Source: Acidobacteriota bacterium (GTDB lineage: Bacteria; Acidobacteriota; Terriglobia; Bryobacterales; Bryobacteraceae). Taken from it: a stretch of 44,323 nucleotides of DNA. The position numbers and the translations under genes are program-made. The stretch spans positions 1 through 44,323 of the forward strand of contig JACOSH010000064.1 in the NCBI GenBank assembly GCA_016178945.1, in the 5' to 3' direction. The notes under the pieces are model-generated. The model was not told the origin of the DNA, made no database searches, and saw nothing but the letters and a program-made list of their open reading frames with translations. Shown piece after piece: positions 9,296-17,242 of this stretch (positions are counted from its first letter, which is position 1; each line of letters opens with the position of its first letter).

Positions 9296-10289
9296 CGGGC
9301 ACGGGTCTGGCGCGCCGGTAGCCGAACTCCAGCGTCACCCAGATCACCCACAACACCACCGCCGCCAGCAGCGCCACCAGCAGGTTGAGCGGCAGATTGG
9401 GCGACGACGGCCGTTCGGGCACCACTCCCGGATCGATCATCTTCAGCCGCTCGGCGCGGGTACCGGCGGCGCCTCGCGCCTCCTGGACTCGCCTTTCCAC
9501 GCCTGCCAGATAGGCTTGGGCGGCCTCGCGCTCGGCGGACAACCGGTCGCGGCGCGCCGAGCGTTCCGAGGCAACCGCGCGTTTTCGCACGATCTCGGCC
9601 TCGAGATCGGCGATCTGCTTGTTCAGCCGCTGGACCCGCGCACCGGTATCGGACTCTTCCGCCGCCAGGCTCTCGCGCAGCTTGGTCTGGAACTCGATGA
9701 GCGAGGTAAGGGCCTCTTCGATCCCGCCCATGGCCGGGGCCGAGAGCCAGGCCGCCTCCGCCGCTTCCACCTTCGCGCGCGCCCCGGCCAGCATCTGTTC
9801 GGCGTCTTCCGCCAGTTCCTGATCGCCCTCGCGCGAGACCTTGCGGTTGAGCTTGACGGCCTCTTCGGCCAGGTACTGCGCCACCGCCTGCGCCTTTCTG
9901 GGATCGCCCAGCTTCACGATGATCTCCAGCACTTTGGTGTTGCGGGGAATCGAGACCTTTAACACGGATTTCTTGAGGGAATCGAGGGACTGGGATCCTT
10001 CGCGCAGGCCAAAACGCTCGACGGCCTGCCGGAACAGATTGTCGGAAGAGGCCAGAATCTCAAAGGTGCGCAGGGACTCCAGGTAGATGGGGCTCACGGC
10101 CATGGCGGCGCGGGGGTCGCTGGAGGCCGGCGGCTCGATCATGAGCCGGGCCGTGGCGGTGTACTTTTTGGGCAGCAGCAGGCTCGCGCCCAGCGACAAC
10201 CCCAGCGCCACGGCGCAAGTGGCGGTCAGGAATCGCGCGCGCCCGCGGAGGTAGTCGAGGTATTCGTAGGGGTCGTAGGAGTCGGCCAT
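9240..10289 (-). CDS. Wzz/chain-length-determinant-like membrane protein
   Basis: A 349-residue inner-membrane protein: cytosolic N-terminus starting MADSYDPYEYLDYL, first membrane helix about 20-40 (FLTATCAVALGLSLGASLLL), a long periplasmic coiled coil (about 130-285, Glu/Ala/Arg-rich) and a second helix about 300-322 preceded by the Pro-rich ERPSSPNLPLN signature of Wzz proteins. No C-terminal tyrosine kinase is attached. It regulates polysaccharide chain length or export. It is divergent from the O-antigen ligase with 29 nt between start codons, which supports a shared polysaccharide role. ATG at 10289 was chosen over an upstream extension that would overlap that divergent gene. Confidence 0.85.
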   Translation of the reverse strand: MADSYDPYEYLDYLRGRARFLTATCAVALGLSLGASLLLPKKYTATARLMIEPPASSDPRAAMAVSPIYLESLRTFEILASSDNLFRQAVERFGLREGSQSLDSLKKSVLKVSIPRNTKVLEIIVKLGDPRKAQAVAQYLAEEAVKLNRKVSREGDQELAEDAEQMLAGARAKVEAAEAAWLSAPAMGGIEEALTSLIEFQTKLRESLAAEESDTGARVQRLNKQIADLEAEIVRKRAVASERSARRDRLSAEREAAQAYLAGVERRVQEARGAAGTRAERLKMIDPGVVPERPSSPNLPLNLLVALLAAVVLWVIWVTLEFGYRRARPVPATESPARPWPKTVGGPRS

Positions 10290-10305
10290 GGCCCGCCTCG
10301 TGAGA

Positions 10306-10311
10306 TAGTGT
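10306..10311 (+). promoter_or_regulatory. Candidate -10 element (TAGTGT), leaderless arrangement
   Basis: TAGTGT ends 7 nt before the ATG at 10319 and no Shine-Dalgarno is present. The same spacing of a TANNNT hexamer is seen before several other genes in the window (see findings). No clear -35 is visible. Confidence 0.35.
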
Positions 10312-10318
10312 AGCCTAT

Positions 10319-12079
10319 ATGGCGCTGGTGCTGCCCGCTGTCCTCGCGCTGATGCCGCTGCTGATCGCTCCGGGCCTGCTGTTCTCCTTCGATGTGACGC
10401 CCAAGGCGGTGGTGCTGCTGATCGGAGTGGCCGTGGCGCTGCCGCTGCTGCCGATGGGCCAGTCACGGTGGTTTCGCGCGCTGCTGGCGGTCGAGGCCGT
10501 TTCGCTCCTGCTCTCGACGGCCTTCTCCGCGCACTGGCAGCTTTCCATCGCGGGAACCAATTGGCGGCGCTTCGGCCTGGTGACGCAGCTCGCGGTGCTG
10601 CTGTTCGCGCTGTTGGTGGCCGGATCCGGCGACCGCATCAGACTGCTGCGCGCCGTGGCCGCGGCGGGGATCGTGGCGGCGCTCTATGGCGTGAGCCAGT
10701 ACTTCGGATGGGACCCGCTGCTGCCCGCCCAGGCCTATCACATCGGCGAAGGGGAATGGACCATCGTCCGGCCCCCCTCGACGCTGGGCTACGCCACCTA
10801 TTTCGCGACCTATCTGCTGTACGTGGTGTTCGCGGGCGTGGCGTTGGCGCGCCAGGACAGCCAGCGCGCCTGGCGCATCGCGGGCTGGTGCGCAGTGGGG
10901 CTGGGCGCCTCGGCGATCCTGTTGAGCGGAACCCGCGCGGCCATCCTGGGGCTGGCGGCCGGGGCGCTGTGGCTCCGTCCAGGAAGGCGGGCGCTGCGCG
11001 CGACGGCGGCTTTGCTGGGGTGCGCCGTTCTGTTCTACTTTTCCCCGGCGGGCCGCAAGCTGCGCAGCCGCACGCGCTGGTACGTGGAGGACCCGCGAGG
11101 CGGGGCGCGCATGCTGCTGTGGCGCGACAGCTTGCGGCTGGGGGCGCGGCACGGGCTGACTGGTACGGGGTTGGAAACATTTTCCTCGGAGTTCGCGCGC
11201 GTGCAGTCGGCCGAGCTGTCGCGCGCTTACCCGGCGTTCTATCATGAGTCGCCGCACAACATGTTTCTGGATGCGTGGACCTCGCAGGGCGTTGCCGGGC
11301 TGATCGCGCTGCTGGGACTGGCCGGCTTGGGGCTGCGCGCGGCGTGGAAGGGGCGGTCTGACGGAGGAGTCGCGGCGCTGGGTGCCGGCTTGGCGGCCGC
11401 GCTCGTGGCGCAGCAGTTTTCGTCCTTCACGCTGACGACTGCGGTGTATTTCTACGGGACCGTGGGGATGCTAGTGGGCCTCGCGAAGTCACGGCAACCG
11501 CTCCCTCACGGTCGCGGCTCGGTAGACGACAAAGGTTGCCGAGCCGCGACCGTCAGGGAGCGGTTGCGTCACTGGATTGCGCGAGGCCCAGTAGCGAGTG
11601 CGCTGCTGCTATTCGGTGCGCAATTGCTGGCAGGGGACTGGATACTGGAGCGTGTGAAGGACTCGATCGCCGCGGGCCGCGTGGACGCGGCCATCGCGGC
11701 GTACGCCCGGTTCCAGCGCTGGAAGCCGATCGGGATGAGCGCCGACCTGTGGTATTCCCGGGCACTGGCCTGGCGCGCCTGGCAACCCGCGCTGGAAGCG
11801 GCGCAGCGCGCTCCGCGCACCGCCGAGGACCGCCAGAACGCGCTCTACAACCTGGCCGTGTTCTACGGCGCCCGGAACGACTTCGCCCGCACCGAGCAGG
11901 CGCTGCGCGACGCCATCGCCGCGGCCCCGAACTGGTTCAAGCCCCACTGGACTCTGGCGCAAGTCCTGCGCGCCGCCGGGCGGACGGAGGAAGCGCGGGC
12001 CGAAGCCTCGCTCGCTCTCGACCTGGATGGGGGGAAAGATCCCGAAGTGGTGCGAACACATCGGGAGCTCTCGCGCTGA
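10319..12079 (+). CDS. O-antigen ligase/polymerase-like protein with TPR tail
   Basis: A 586-residue protein of the O-antigen ligase (WaaL/Wzy-like) superfamily. About ten membrane helices occupy residues 1-410, with the family features YGVSQYFGWDPLLP, RPPSTLGYATYFATYLL, LSGTRAAILGLAAG and YHESPHNMFLDAWTSQG. A cytosolic or periplasmic tail (about 450-586) has tetratricopeptide-like helices (YNLAVFYGARNDFARTEQALRDA, WTLAQVLRAAGRTEEARAEA). Between the last two membrane segments, residues about 386-424 are encoded by a dispersed palindromic repeat (11474-11592) translated in frame as KSRQPLPHGRGSVDDKG and following residues. The gene ends 3 nt before the convergent DinB-like gene. Confidence 0.87.
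   Translation: MALVLPAVLALMPLLIAPGLLFSFDVTPKAVVLLIGVAVALPLLPMGQSRWFRALLAVEAVSLLLSTAFSAHWQLSIAGTNWRRFGLVTQLAVLLFALLVAGSGDRIRLLRAVAAAGIVAALYGVSQYFGWDPLLPAQAYHIGEGEWTIVRPPSTLGYATYFATYLLYVVFAGVALARQDSQRAWRIAGWCAVGLGASAILLSGTRAAILGLAAGALWLRPGRRALRATAALLGCAVLFYFSPAGRKLRSRTRWYVEDPRGGARMLLWRDSLRLGARHGLTGTGLETFSSEFARVQSAELSRAYPAFYHESPHNMFLDAWTSQGVAGLIALLGLAGLGLRAAWKGRSDGGVAALGAGLAAALVAQQFSSFTLTTAVYFYGTVGMLVGLAKSRQPLPHGRGSVDDKGCRAATVRERLRHWIARGPVASALLLFGAQLLAGDWILERVKDSIAAGRVDAAIAAYARFQRWKPIGMSADLWYSRALAWRAWQPALEAAQRAPRTAEDRQNALYNLAVFYGARNDFARTEQALRDAIAAAPNWFKPHWTLAQVLRAAGRTEEARAEASLALDLDGGKDPEVVRTHRELSR
11474..11592. repeat. Dispersed palindromic repeat inside a coding sequence
   Basis: Arms 11495-11522 and 11539-11566 are 28-nt inverted repeats with one mismatch around a 16-nt loop. 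Outer arms gggcctcgcg (11476-11485) and cgcgaggccc (11580-11589) extend the hairpin. Positions 11497-11520 are identical over 24 nt to 8194-8217 in the intergenic cluster. The span between outer arm ends is 114 nt, a multiple of three, and it is read through in frame by the ligase gene. Confidence 0.9.
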
Positions 12080-12082
12080 CGA

Positions 12083-12592
12083 TCAGTTCTTCTTGCCCTT
12101 CCGGGCGGCCGTGGAGGGCGGGACGATGCCGCTCACCCGCAGATATCCCACGATGTTGCCGTAGATCTCGTTGTTGTGCACCACCAGGTGCAGAAAGGCG
12201 TAGCTCACCCGGTCCGAAGAGGCGGCCTTCTGGTCGTCCATGTTTTTCAAGGCCTCGGCACAGTAGGCGAAGGAGTCCTTCAGGGCCTTGCCGACGTCGG
12301 CCTTGGTCTTCAGGTTGGCGGCCAGGCGTTCGGCCTCGGGGACGCTCTCCGATTTGAGCGCCGCGCAGTCGCTGTAATTCCTCTGCGTGGAGTGAACGAG
12401 CCACTCGGCGAACGTCATCTGGCCCTCGGTGAGCCGGAAGCCGTACTTCTCGGCCGGCATGGCCTCCGCGCTCGCCTCCAGATTCCTGCGGACCACGTTG
12501 AAGTAGCGCTCGGTGGCCGTGGTGGTCAGGTAATTCTGAGCCTCGAGCGTGGGCAACGCCAGCACGCCGTACAGAAGGATTCTCATTCTCAC
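12083..12592 (-). CDS. Secreted DinB-like protein
   Basis: A 169-residue protein of the DinB/YfiT four-helix superfamily, with conserved histidines in positions typical of its metal site: WLVHSTQRN (about H67) and LHLVVHNNEIYGNIVGYL (about H136 and H140). A signal peptide-like start (MRMRILLYGVLALPTLEA) suggests export, a variant that is common in Acidobacteriota. The family includes thiol transferases and metal-dependent hydrolases; the reaction here is unknown. The C-terminus is a short basic tail (ARKGKKN). Upstream lies the NHL protein on the same strand, 9 nt away. Confidence 0.75.
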   Translation of the reverse strand: MRMRILLYGVLALPTLEAQNYLTTTATERYFNVVRRNLEASAEAMPAEKYGFRLTEGQMTFAEWLVHSTQRNYSDCAALKSESVPEAERLAANLKTKADVGKALKDSFAYCAEALKNMDDQKAASSDRVSYAFLHLVVHNNEIYGNIVGYLRVSGIVPPSTAARKGKKN

Positions 12593-12601
12593 AAGGCGCC
12601 T

Positions 12602-13564
12602 CTATCGTTTGACAAATTTCTGAATCCGCCAATTGAGCTCGGCCACGTAAACCTCTCCGGCATCGCTGACGGCGACGCCGTGAGCCGCGTTCACATGCCC
12701 CGGAAGATTGCCCGGCGGCGCCAGTCTTCCCAGAATCTGCCCCTCCAGGTTGAGCAGCACGACGCGATCGCCGCCGGCGGCCCATAGCTGCTGGTCTTTG
12801 GTCATGGCCAGTCCCGAGAAGCCTCCGATGTTCGCCCACTGCGACAAGTACTTCCCATTGGAGTCGAAGATCTCGATCCGCCGGTTCTCCCGGTCCGAGA
12901 CGTAGACCCTGCCGCGCGCGTCGAGCGCCACGGCGTGGGGCAGCAGGAACTCACCGGGGCCCGAGCCTCGCGTGCCCCACTCGAGCAGGTATTGCCCTTC
13001 GCGGGAGAACTTCAGCACCCTGGAGTTGCCGTATCCATCGGTGACGTAGAAATCGCCATTGGGCGCGAAGGCCACGTCGGTGGGCATGTTGAAGTTGCCG
13101 CGGCCCGTGCCCGGCACTCCCTTGCGGCCGAGTTGCAGGATCACGCGCCCTTTGGGGTTCATTTTCACGACCACGTGTCCCCCGGCGTCGGCGATCCAGA
13201 TGTTGCCCTCCGGGTCGACGCGTACGGAGTGCGCGCCGCAGGAATCGCAGGCCGGCCTGGCGGGGATGACGGCATAGCCGGGCGTGTTCGGTCCGGGCGA
13301 CCAGGAAATCATCCCGTCTCCCCAGGAGCGCACGAACTTCCCGCCGCTCTCGAACTCCATGATGGGATGCGGGCCGCGATGGAACACCAGGACATGGCCG
13401 CGCGCATCGCACGCGACTCCCGCTACCTCTCCGAAGTTCCACCCGGACGGCAGGTCCGGCCAATCCGGCACGGCCTGGTATCCCAGCTCGGCGATGCCGC
13501 CCGGCTGGCCAAGCGCCCAGGCGGCGGAGAGAAGCGTAAGCACGGTGAGACGGCGGAAGTGCAT
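12602..13564 (-). CDS. Secreted NHL-repeat six-bladed beta-propeller protein
   Basis: A 320-residue exported protein: a signal peptide (MHFRRLTVLTLLSAAWALG) and about five to six NHL blades, visible as recurring D-x-x-G-x-[IVL]-[WY]-[IV]-[AT/S]-D segments (DPEGNIWIADAGGHVV, APNGDFYVTDGYGNSRV, DARGRVYVSDRENRRI, DAGEVYVAELNWRI). Close in style to peptidylglycine alpha-amidating lyase-like propellers, but no lyase-specific residues can be confirmed by eye, so a binding role is equally likely. The frame is open up to 13915, but the ATG at 13564 with the signal peptide is the clear start. A TATACT hexamer lies 10 nt upstream. Confidence 0.82.
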   Translation of the reverse strand: MHFRRLTVLTLLSAAWALGQPGGIAELGYQAVPDWPDLPSGWNFGEVAGVACDARGHVLVFHRGPHPIMEFESGGKFVRSWGDGMISWSPGPNTPGYAVIPARPACDSCGAHSVRVDPEGNIWIADAGGHVVVKMNPKGRVILQLGRKGVPGTGRGNFNMPTDVAFAPNGDFYVTDGYGNSRVLKFSREGQYLLEWGTRGSGPGEFLLPHAVALDARGRVYVSDRENRRIEIFDSNGKYLSQWANIGGFSGLAMTKDQQLWAAGGDRVVLLNLEGQILGRLAPPGNLPGHVNAAHGVAVSDAGEVYVAELNWRIQKFVKR

Positions 13565-14020
13565 TTGGGGAGACAGTATATCAGGTAGTTCACATTCCAC
13601 GCTCTTCGGGATCAGAGAATTACGGGACTGAGAGATCTTAGATCGGACTGAGCAGGCGGCCTTCCATGCGGCTCGTGAACGTGCGGTCTTTGTGAATGGC
13701 AGAGGTGCACCGCAACCTTCGCCCCGCAGGTCCAATTTCCTGCTTCCCATTTGGGCAGTTATAGAGTCTTGTGGTCGCGAACAGAGTTTCGCCTCCGCAA
13801 GCGTCCTGGACAGCAGCCCTTCCTTGGTCTGCTCTTCCTTAGACAAAGGACCCCAGTAGCTCACATTTCGAACTGGCTCTATTGCCCGGCCAGTGGCACA
13901 GGCCCTACGCCGCACTCAGCGTGACGCCAGCCTTCCCTATTCCCCTTGGCGCGCCCGTGGGCTGCGCTGGCATCTCGTCTTCCTGGGGTATATATTGTTA
14001 AGAGATTGCCGGTTTCGGAG
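13565..14020. other. Intergenic stretch of about 450 nt, nothing recognised
   Basis: Between the divergent NHL and HAD genes. Codon bias is absent in all frames and no family motif, tRNA or repeat could be identified; a minus-strand frame continues from the NHL gene but its translation resembles nothing. The right end carries a candidate promoter for the HAD gene. Confidence 0.5.
13967..13996 (+). promoter_or_regulatory. Candidate promoter of the HAD gene
   Basis: CTGGCA (13967-13972), an 18-nt spacer and TATATT (13991-13996) lie 24 nt before the ATG at 14021. Each box has 4-5 matches to the sigma-70 consensus; predicted leader is about 18 nt. Confidence 0.4.
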
Positions 14021-14704
14021 ATGACAGATCCAGCCACAAGAGCCGTGCTGTTCGACATGGATGGAGTCCTGGTCCAGACCGACCGACTGAAAGCCGAGGC
14101 ACACTCGGCAACCGTGAGTCAGCTCGGCGGAAACGTCCCACCGTCTTTCTATCAGTTCCACATGGGCAATTCCCATGCAGTGGTCAGGGCTTCCTTTCTG
14201 GCAGAGGCCGGGCTGGAGTGCGATCCACGAGAGTACACCCAGTGCTACCACGATATTTATCGGCATCTCCTTCAGACGAGCCTGGTGTTGGTACCAGGCG
14301 CCGTCACTCTGCTAGCGCAGCTCACAAACCGTGGGTTCTCGCTCGCCGTTGTGAGTTCTTCTCGCTCCTGGATGATGGAGCAAGTTCTGGCCCAGACCGG
14401 CATGGCCGGTTTTTTTCAGGCGCGCGTTTGCGCGGAAGATGTGACGCGTCCGAAGCCGGCGCCGGATGCATATCTGGCCGCGCTAGAGCGCCTCGCCGTC
14501 GGCAAGTCCTCTGCCGTGGCGTTCGAAGACTCCGAGCCGGGCATCGAAGCCGCGCTGGCGGCCGGCCTTCCCGTTCTTGGCATACGCCACGCATATAACT
14601 CGAGTCATGACTTCTCCAAGACTGCCGCCCAATTCGCCTCACTGGAAGATAGAGTGGGAATCTTGAATGCAATCGAGTTGCTAGTTGCTCCCGTGCATGT
14701 CTGA
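14021..14704 (+). CDS. HAD-family phosphatase, beta-phosphoglucomutase-like
   Basis: A 227-residue cytosolic HAD-superfamily hydrolase. Motif I is FDMDGVL (nucleophile D12, acid/base D14), motif II is VVSSSRS, motif III includes the lysine of RPKPAPDAY and motif IV is EDSEPGIEAA. A helical cap lies between motif I and II (about 20-90). This set is typical of beta-phosphoglucomutase and related sugar-phosphate phosphatases; residues of the true mutase cannot be confirmed. The ATG at 14021 has only a close GGAG before it. The end overlaps the next gene by 8 nt, so the two are probably co-transcribed. Base composition is lower in GC than the flanking regions. Confidence 0.88.
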   Translation: MTDPATRAVLFDMDGVLVQTDRLKAEAHSATVSQLGGNVPPSFYQFHMGNSHAVVRASFLAEAGLECDPREYTQCYHDIYRHLLQTSLVLVPGAVTLLAQLTNRGFSLAVVSSSRSWMMEQVLAQTGMAGFFQARVCAEDVTRPKPAPDAYLAALERLAVGKSSAVAFEDSEPGIEAALAAGLPVLGIRHAYNSSHDFSKTAAQFASLEDRVGILNAIELLVAPVHV

Positions 14705-15422
14705 GCAGACAGCTATGAAGACGACCGAGGTCCTCGTCGAGCACTTCGTGGGCGGAGTGCTCATGACCGCGGCTTTGTTTTTTGTTTTCTGGAGTCTGCT
14801 TCCCGGTCCAAGTCAACTGCAGCTCAAGGCCGCCATTTGCAATGAGATGAAGGAATACGCAACGATCATCGGTTTAGTCTTGACGGCAGTGGTCTATTCG
14901 GTAGGGCTGCTAGCGGAATCGATGGCGAGAACTGCGTTCGACATCTTGAAGATGGATCCGATCAAAGAGAGGCGCCTAACAGAATACATCCGCGCGAACA
15001 GGAGCAATCTGGCTAAGAGTCCGATTCTGGCCCGGTTTGTGAACGCCGCCGCGAAGAATCGGCGGGACGCGAGTGACGTGGTCGGCCTCATGCGATTTGA
15101 GGTCATGAGGTCGTCCCCTCAGGCTCTCTACCGAGAAGTGGAATCGTCGCTCAATCGCCTTCGGCTGGTGCGAATCCTGTTCTTTGTGGAGATCCTGGTC
15201 CTTTTGGGACTGGCCCTATGTTGGTTTCAGTACTCGCAACTCTGGCGGTTCTGGCTGTCAGGCCTCGTCGTGTTGGTCCCCTTGGCAATTACCAACTGGC
15301 TGGCCATTGACTATCGCTGTAAAATGTACTGCCGCGCCATCGAGCGGTCGTACCGGCTTCTGGTGCTTGATCCTCCGACGGCCACTCAGAGCGGAGGTAG
15401 AGTAGACATGGGTCTGTGGTAA
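14697..15422 (+). CDS. Four-helix integral membrane protein, unknown
   Basis: A 241-residue protein with no family I recognise. Four membrane helices at about 17-36, 54-74, 157-177 and 183-203 are arranged as two hairpins separated by a charged, probably cytosolic 80-residue segment (about 76-156, rich in Arg and Glu). The C-terminal 35 residues are polar. ATG at 14697 overlaps the HAD gene; a second ATG at 14715 is an alternative. The coupling to a sugar phosphatase suggests a joint function, possibly in phosphate-sugar handling or signalling; this is speculative. It sits in the lower-GC accessory stretch. Confidence 0.65.
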   Translation: MSEQTAMKTTEVLVEHFVGGVLMTAALFFVFWSLLPGPSQLQLKAAICNEMKEYATIIGLVLTAVVYSVGLLAESMARTAFDILKMDPIKERRLTEYIRANRSNLAKSPILARFVNAAAKNRRDASDVVGLMRFEVMRSSPQALYREVESSLNRLRLVRILFFVEILVLLGLALCWFQYSQLWRFWLSGLVVLVPLAITNWLAIDYRCKMYCRAIERSYRLLVLDPPTATQSGGRVDMGLW

Positions 15423-16141
15423 CGGCCTGTTTGGGATCGTGTTGCACCCCTCGTCACGTGTGCATCCAGCCAGAAGTGACCCCAAAATATCGCTGCCCGT
15501 TTGGGGGCCTTCGGCAAGAGAGTCGCGTGAGGGACTTTTTGATAAGGGAGCTAACCTCGCGAGGATTCGTTGCGAGCCCTCCTGGAGTGTTGCGGATCTA
15601 CAGGGAGCTTACCTCGGGACGCGGAGCTGAGGTTTGGGGATTTCGGTGACACCAACTTGAGCGGAAGGTCCCCTCGAAACTTGCAGGCACTCGGAGCCTT
15701 CGGCCCTCGATCAACGGACACTGATCAGATCGGCAGGACTGCCGCTGGCCTTCTTGCGTGGGTGTGGTCTGCGCCTCGGCGCTCGGTAAAACCCACTCTT
15801 GCTCGTTTAGAGAGACCCACTGGAAGAACGGGATTTGGCGAAGGGCAAGGAGGGCGCCGACGCTATCATCCGCGCCGAGGACGTGCCGCTGATTCTCCAT
15901 CATCCGAGCCGAACGCGCGCAACGTCCTCAGTCTTCAGGGGAGGTCGCGTGCGTGAAAGAGACGATTCGACCGCCCGGCGAGGTAGCGCCTCGCCCGCGA
16001 CGGCAATTGGTGCGCGCCAAGACACGACGTTGCTCGCGCCAACGTTTCCTTCACGCGGCTGGGTGGATAACTTGTGGCGAGCAACGCCGAGGGACGATTG
16101 ATACCAGTGAGCGCAGCTATTAGAATGTTTGGCAGAATGCA
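15423..16141. other. Non-coding stretch of about 720 nt
   Basis: No reading frame here has convincing codon use, a start with ribosome site or a family motif. Short frames exist on both strands but translate to compositionally random peptides. It may be the residue of decayed genes. Its right end holds the promoter of the next small gene. Confidence 0.5.
16098..16126 (+). promoter_or_regulatory. Strong sigma-70-like promoter
   Basis: TTGATA (16098-16103), exactly 17 nt, then TAGAAT (16121-16126): five of six matches in each box. The ATG of the following gene is 15 nt past the -10 box, giving a leader of only about 8-9 nt. Confidence 0.65.
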
Positions 16142-16597
16142 ATGAACCGTCGAATCGCAATTCTCGCGTTGCCTTGCCTATTGGTTTTAGCTGACAACGG
16201 GTGCACCTCTTCGCCGAAAGATCGCAGGCGCGAACAAATCCGAAAGTTCATGCGGGTCCGCTCGCTTGTGAACGACGCCGGTCAGCTTGGTGAGAACTGG
16301 ATTGGAACGTTTCCCGAGATGCCAGAAGGCGTTCTGCGTCAGGCGAGGGCGTACCGAATGCAAATCGTAGCGTTGGGCAGCGAACTTGACCCCTACACGT
16401 TAAACGGCGTGTATCCGGAACTTGGAACAATGTTCTCCCAGACAATCCTCCTATATAACAGAATCGCTGTCGAAGCTACGGCGAAGCGCGACATTTCTCT
16501 CTTGCTTTCTGCGTGGAAACTGGAGCCGCAGTGGGCCGAGTGGTATAACCCCAGAATTGCCGAGATCAATGAGGCTCTGCGCCGCGGCCTTGACTGA
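16142..16597 (+). CDS. Small putative lipoprotein, unknown
   Basis: A 151-residue product. The N-terminus is a signal sequence with a cysteine at its end (MNRRIAILALPCLLVLADNGC); the -3 to +1 sequence DNGC is a poor lipobox, so lipid modification is uncertain. The mature part is predicted helical, with a conserved-looking Tyr/Trp-rich end (WAEWYNPRIAEINEALRRGL). No domain recognised. It is a solitary gene inside the lower-GC stretch, but a well-formed promoter directly upstream and regular codon use argue that it is expressed. Confidence 0.6.
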   Translation: MNRRIAILALPCLLVLADNGCTSSPKDRRREQIRKFMRVRSLVNDAGQLGENWIGTFPEMPEGVLRQARAYRMQIVALGSELDPYTLNGVYPELGTMFSQTILLYNRIAVEATAKRDISLLLSAWKLEPQWAEWYNPRIAEINEALRRGLD

Positions 16598-17242
16598 AAC
16601 GGATGGGCCACTGATTTGTGAGCGGCCATGTGGCAGTGCACTGTGCCGGACGCAACGAGCAATGAAGATGGGTGAGAGCCTGCGGGACGTGCTCACCCAC
16701 ACCGGTGATTGCGAAGGACCGCGTAGCGTCTCAGCGCAGTTGCGGCAGCACGTGGCGCCTTCATGCTCGCGGTAGTGTTCCGTCCGCATGAAGTACGAAC
16801 GGAACCCGCGCAGGCAGACCTGTCACTTCGGGTCATGTGCTGTTCCTCTCGACATCACGCCCTCCCTTCTTCTGCGCCCAAGGCTTCGGCCGTCTGATTT
16901 CTGCTTTGGCGGTCCCGGAGCTCGTCAGAGAGTGCGTTAACCCCTTCCTCAAGAAGGCACAGTACGAGGTGCCGACGGAGGGGAACGCCGCGCGAATGCA
17001 CTACACCCGCAATTGCCGTCAGCCCCCTGTTTGTTGGAACGGGCGTCATCGAAGCCGGGTGAAAGACCGCGGTTCTCGCTGCAAGCAGGTGTGCAGGTTA
17101 TAGACCGTGCGCGAGGCCAACGCCATCCCTGTCGGCTGCTGCCAATTCAACGGCCGCTTTGAAGACTACTGGGAGGCCCGCCGGGCTTGAATCTCACTTC
17201 TGTGTCGTGCACCGATCTGAGACTCGACGTTTAGGATCTACT
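16598..17242. other. Non-coding stretch of about 645 nt
   Basis: No frame here looks coding on either strand; short open frames (for example 16837-17103) lack family motifs and ribosome sites. No terminal inverted repeats, tRNA or rRNA signature was found. The end carries the tail of the convergent PHP-esterase gene. Confidence 0.5.

Noticed and set aside
15416-17103. Several short plus-strand frames (15416-15649, 15570-15956, 16422-16775, 16837-17103)
   Set aside because: No ribosome sites, family motifs or codon bias.
13565-17242. Prophage or integrative element
   Set aside because: No integrase, tRNA target, phage structural gene or flanking repeat was found, only lower GC and sparse coding.
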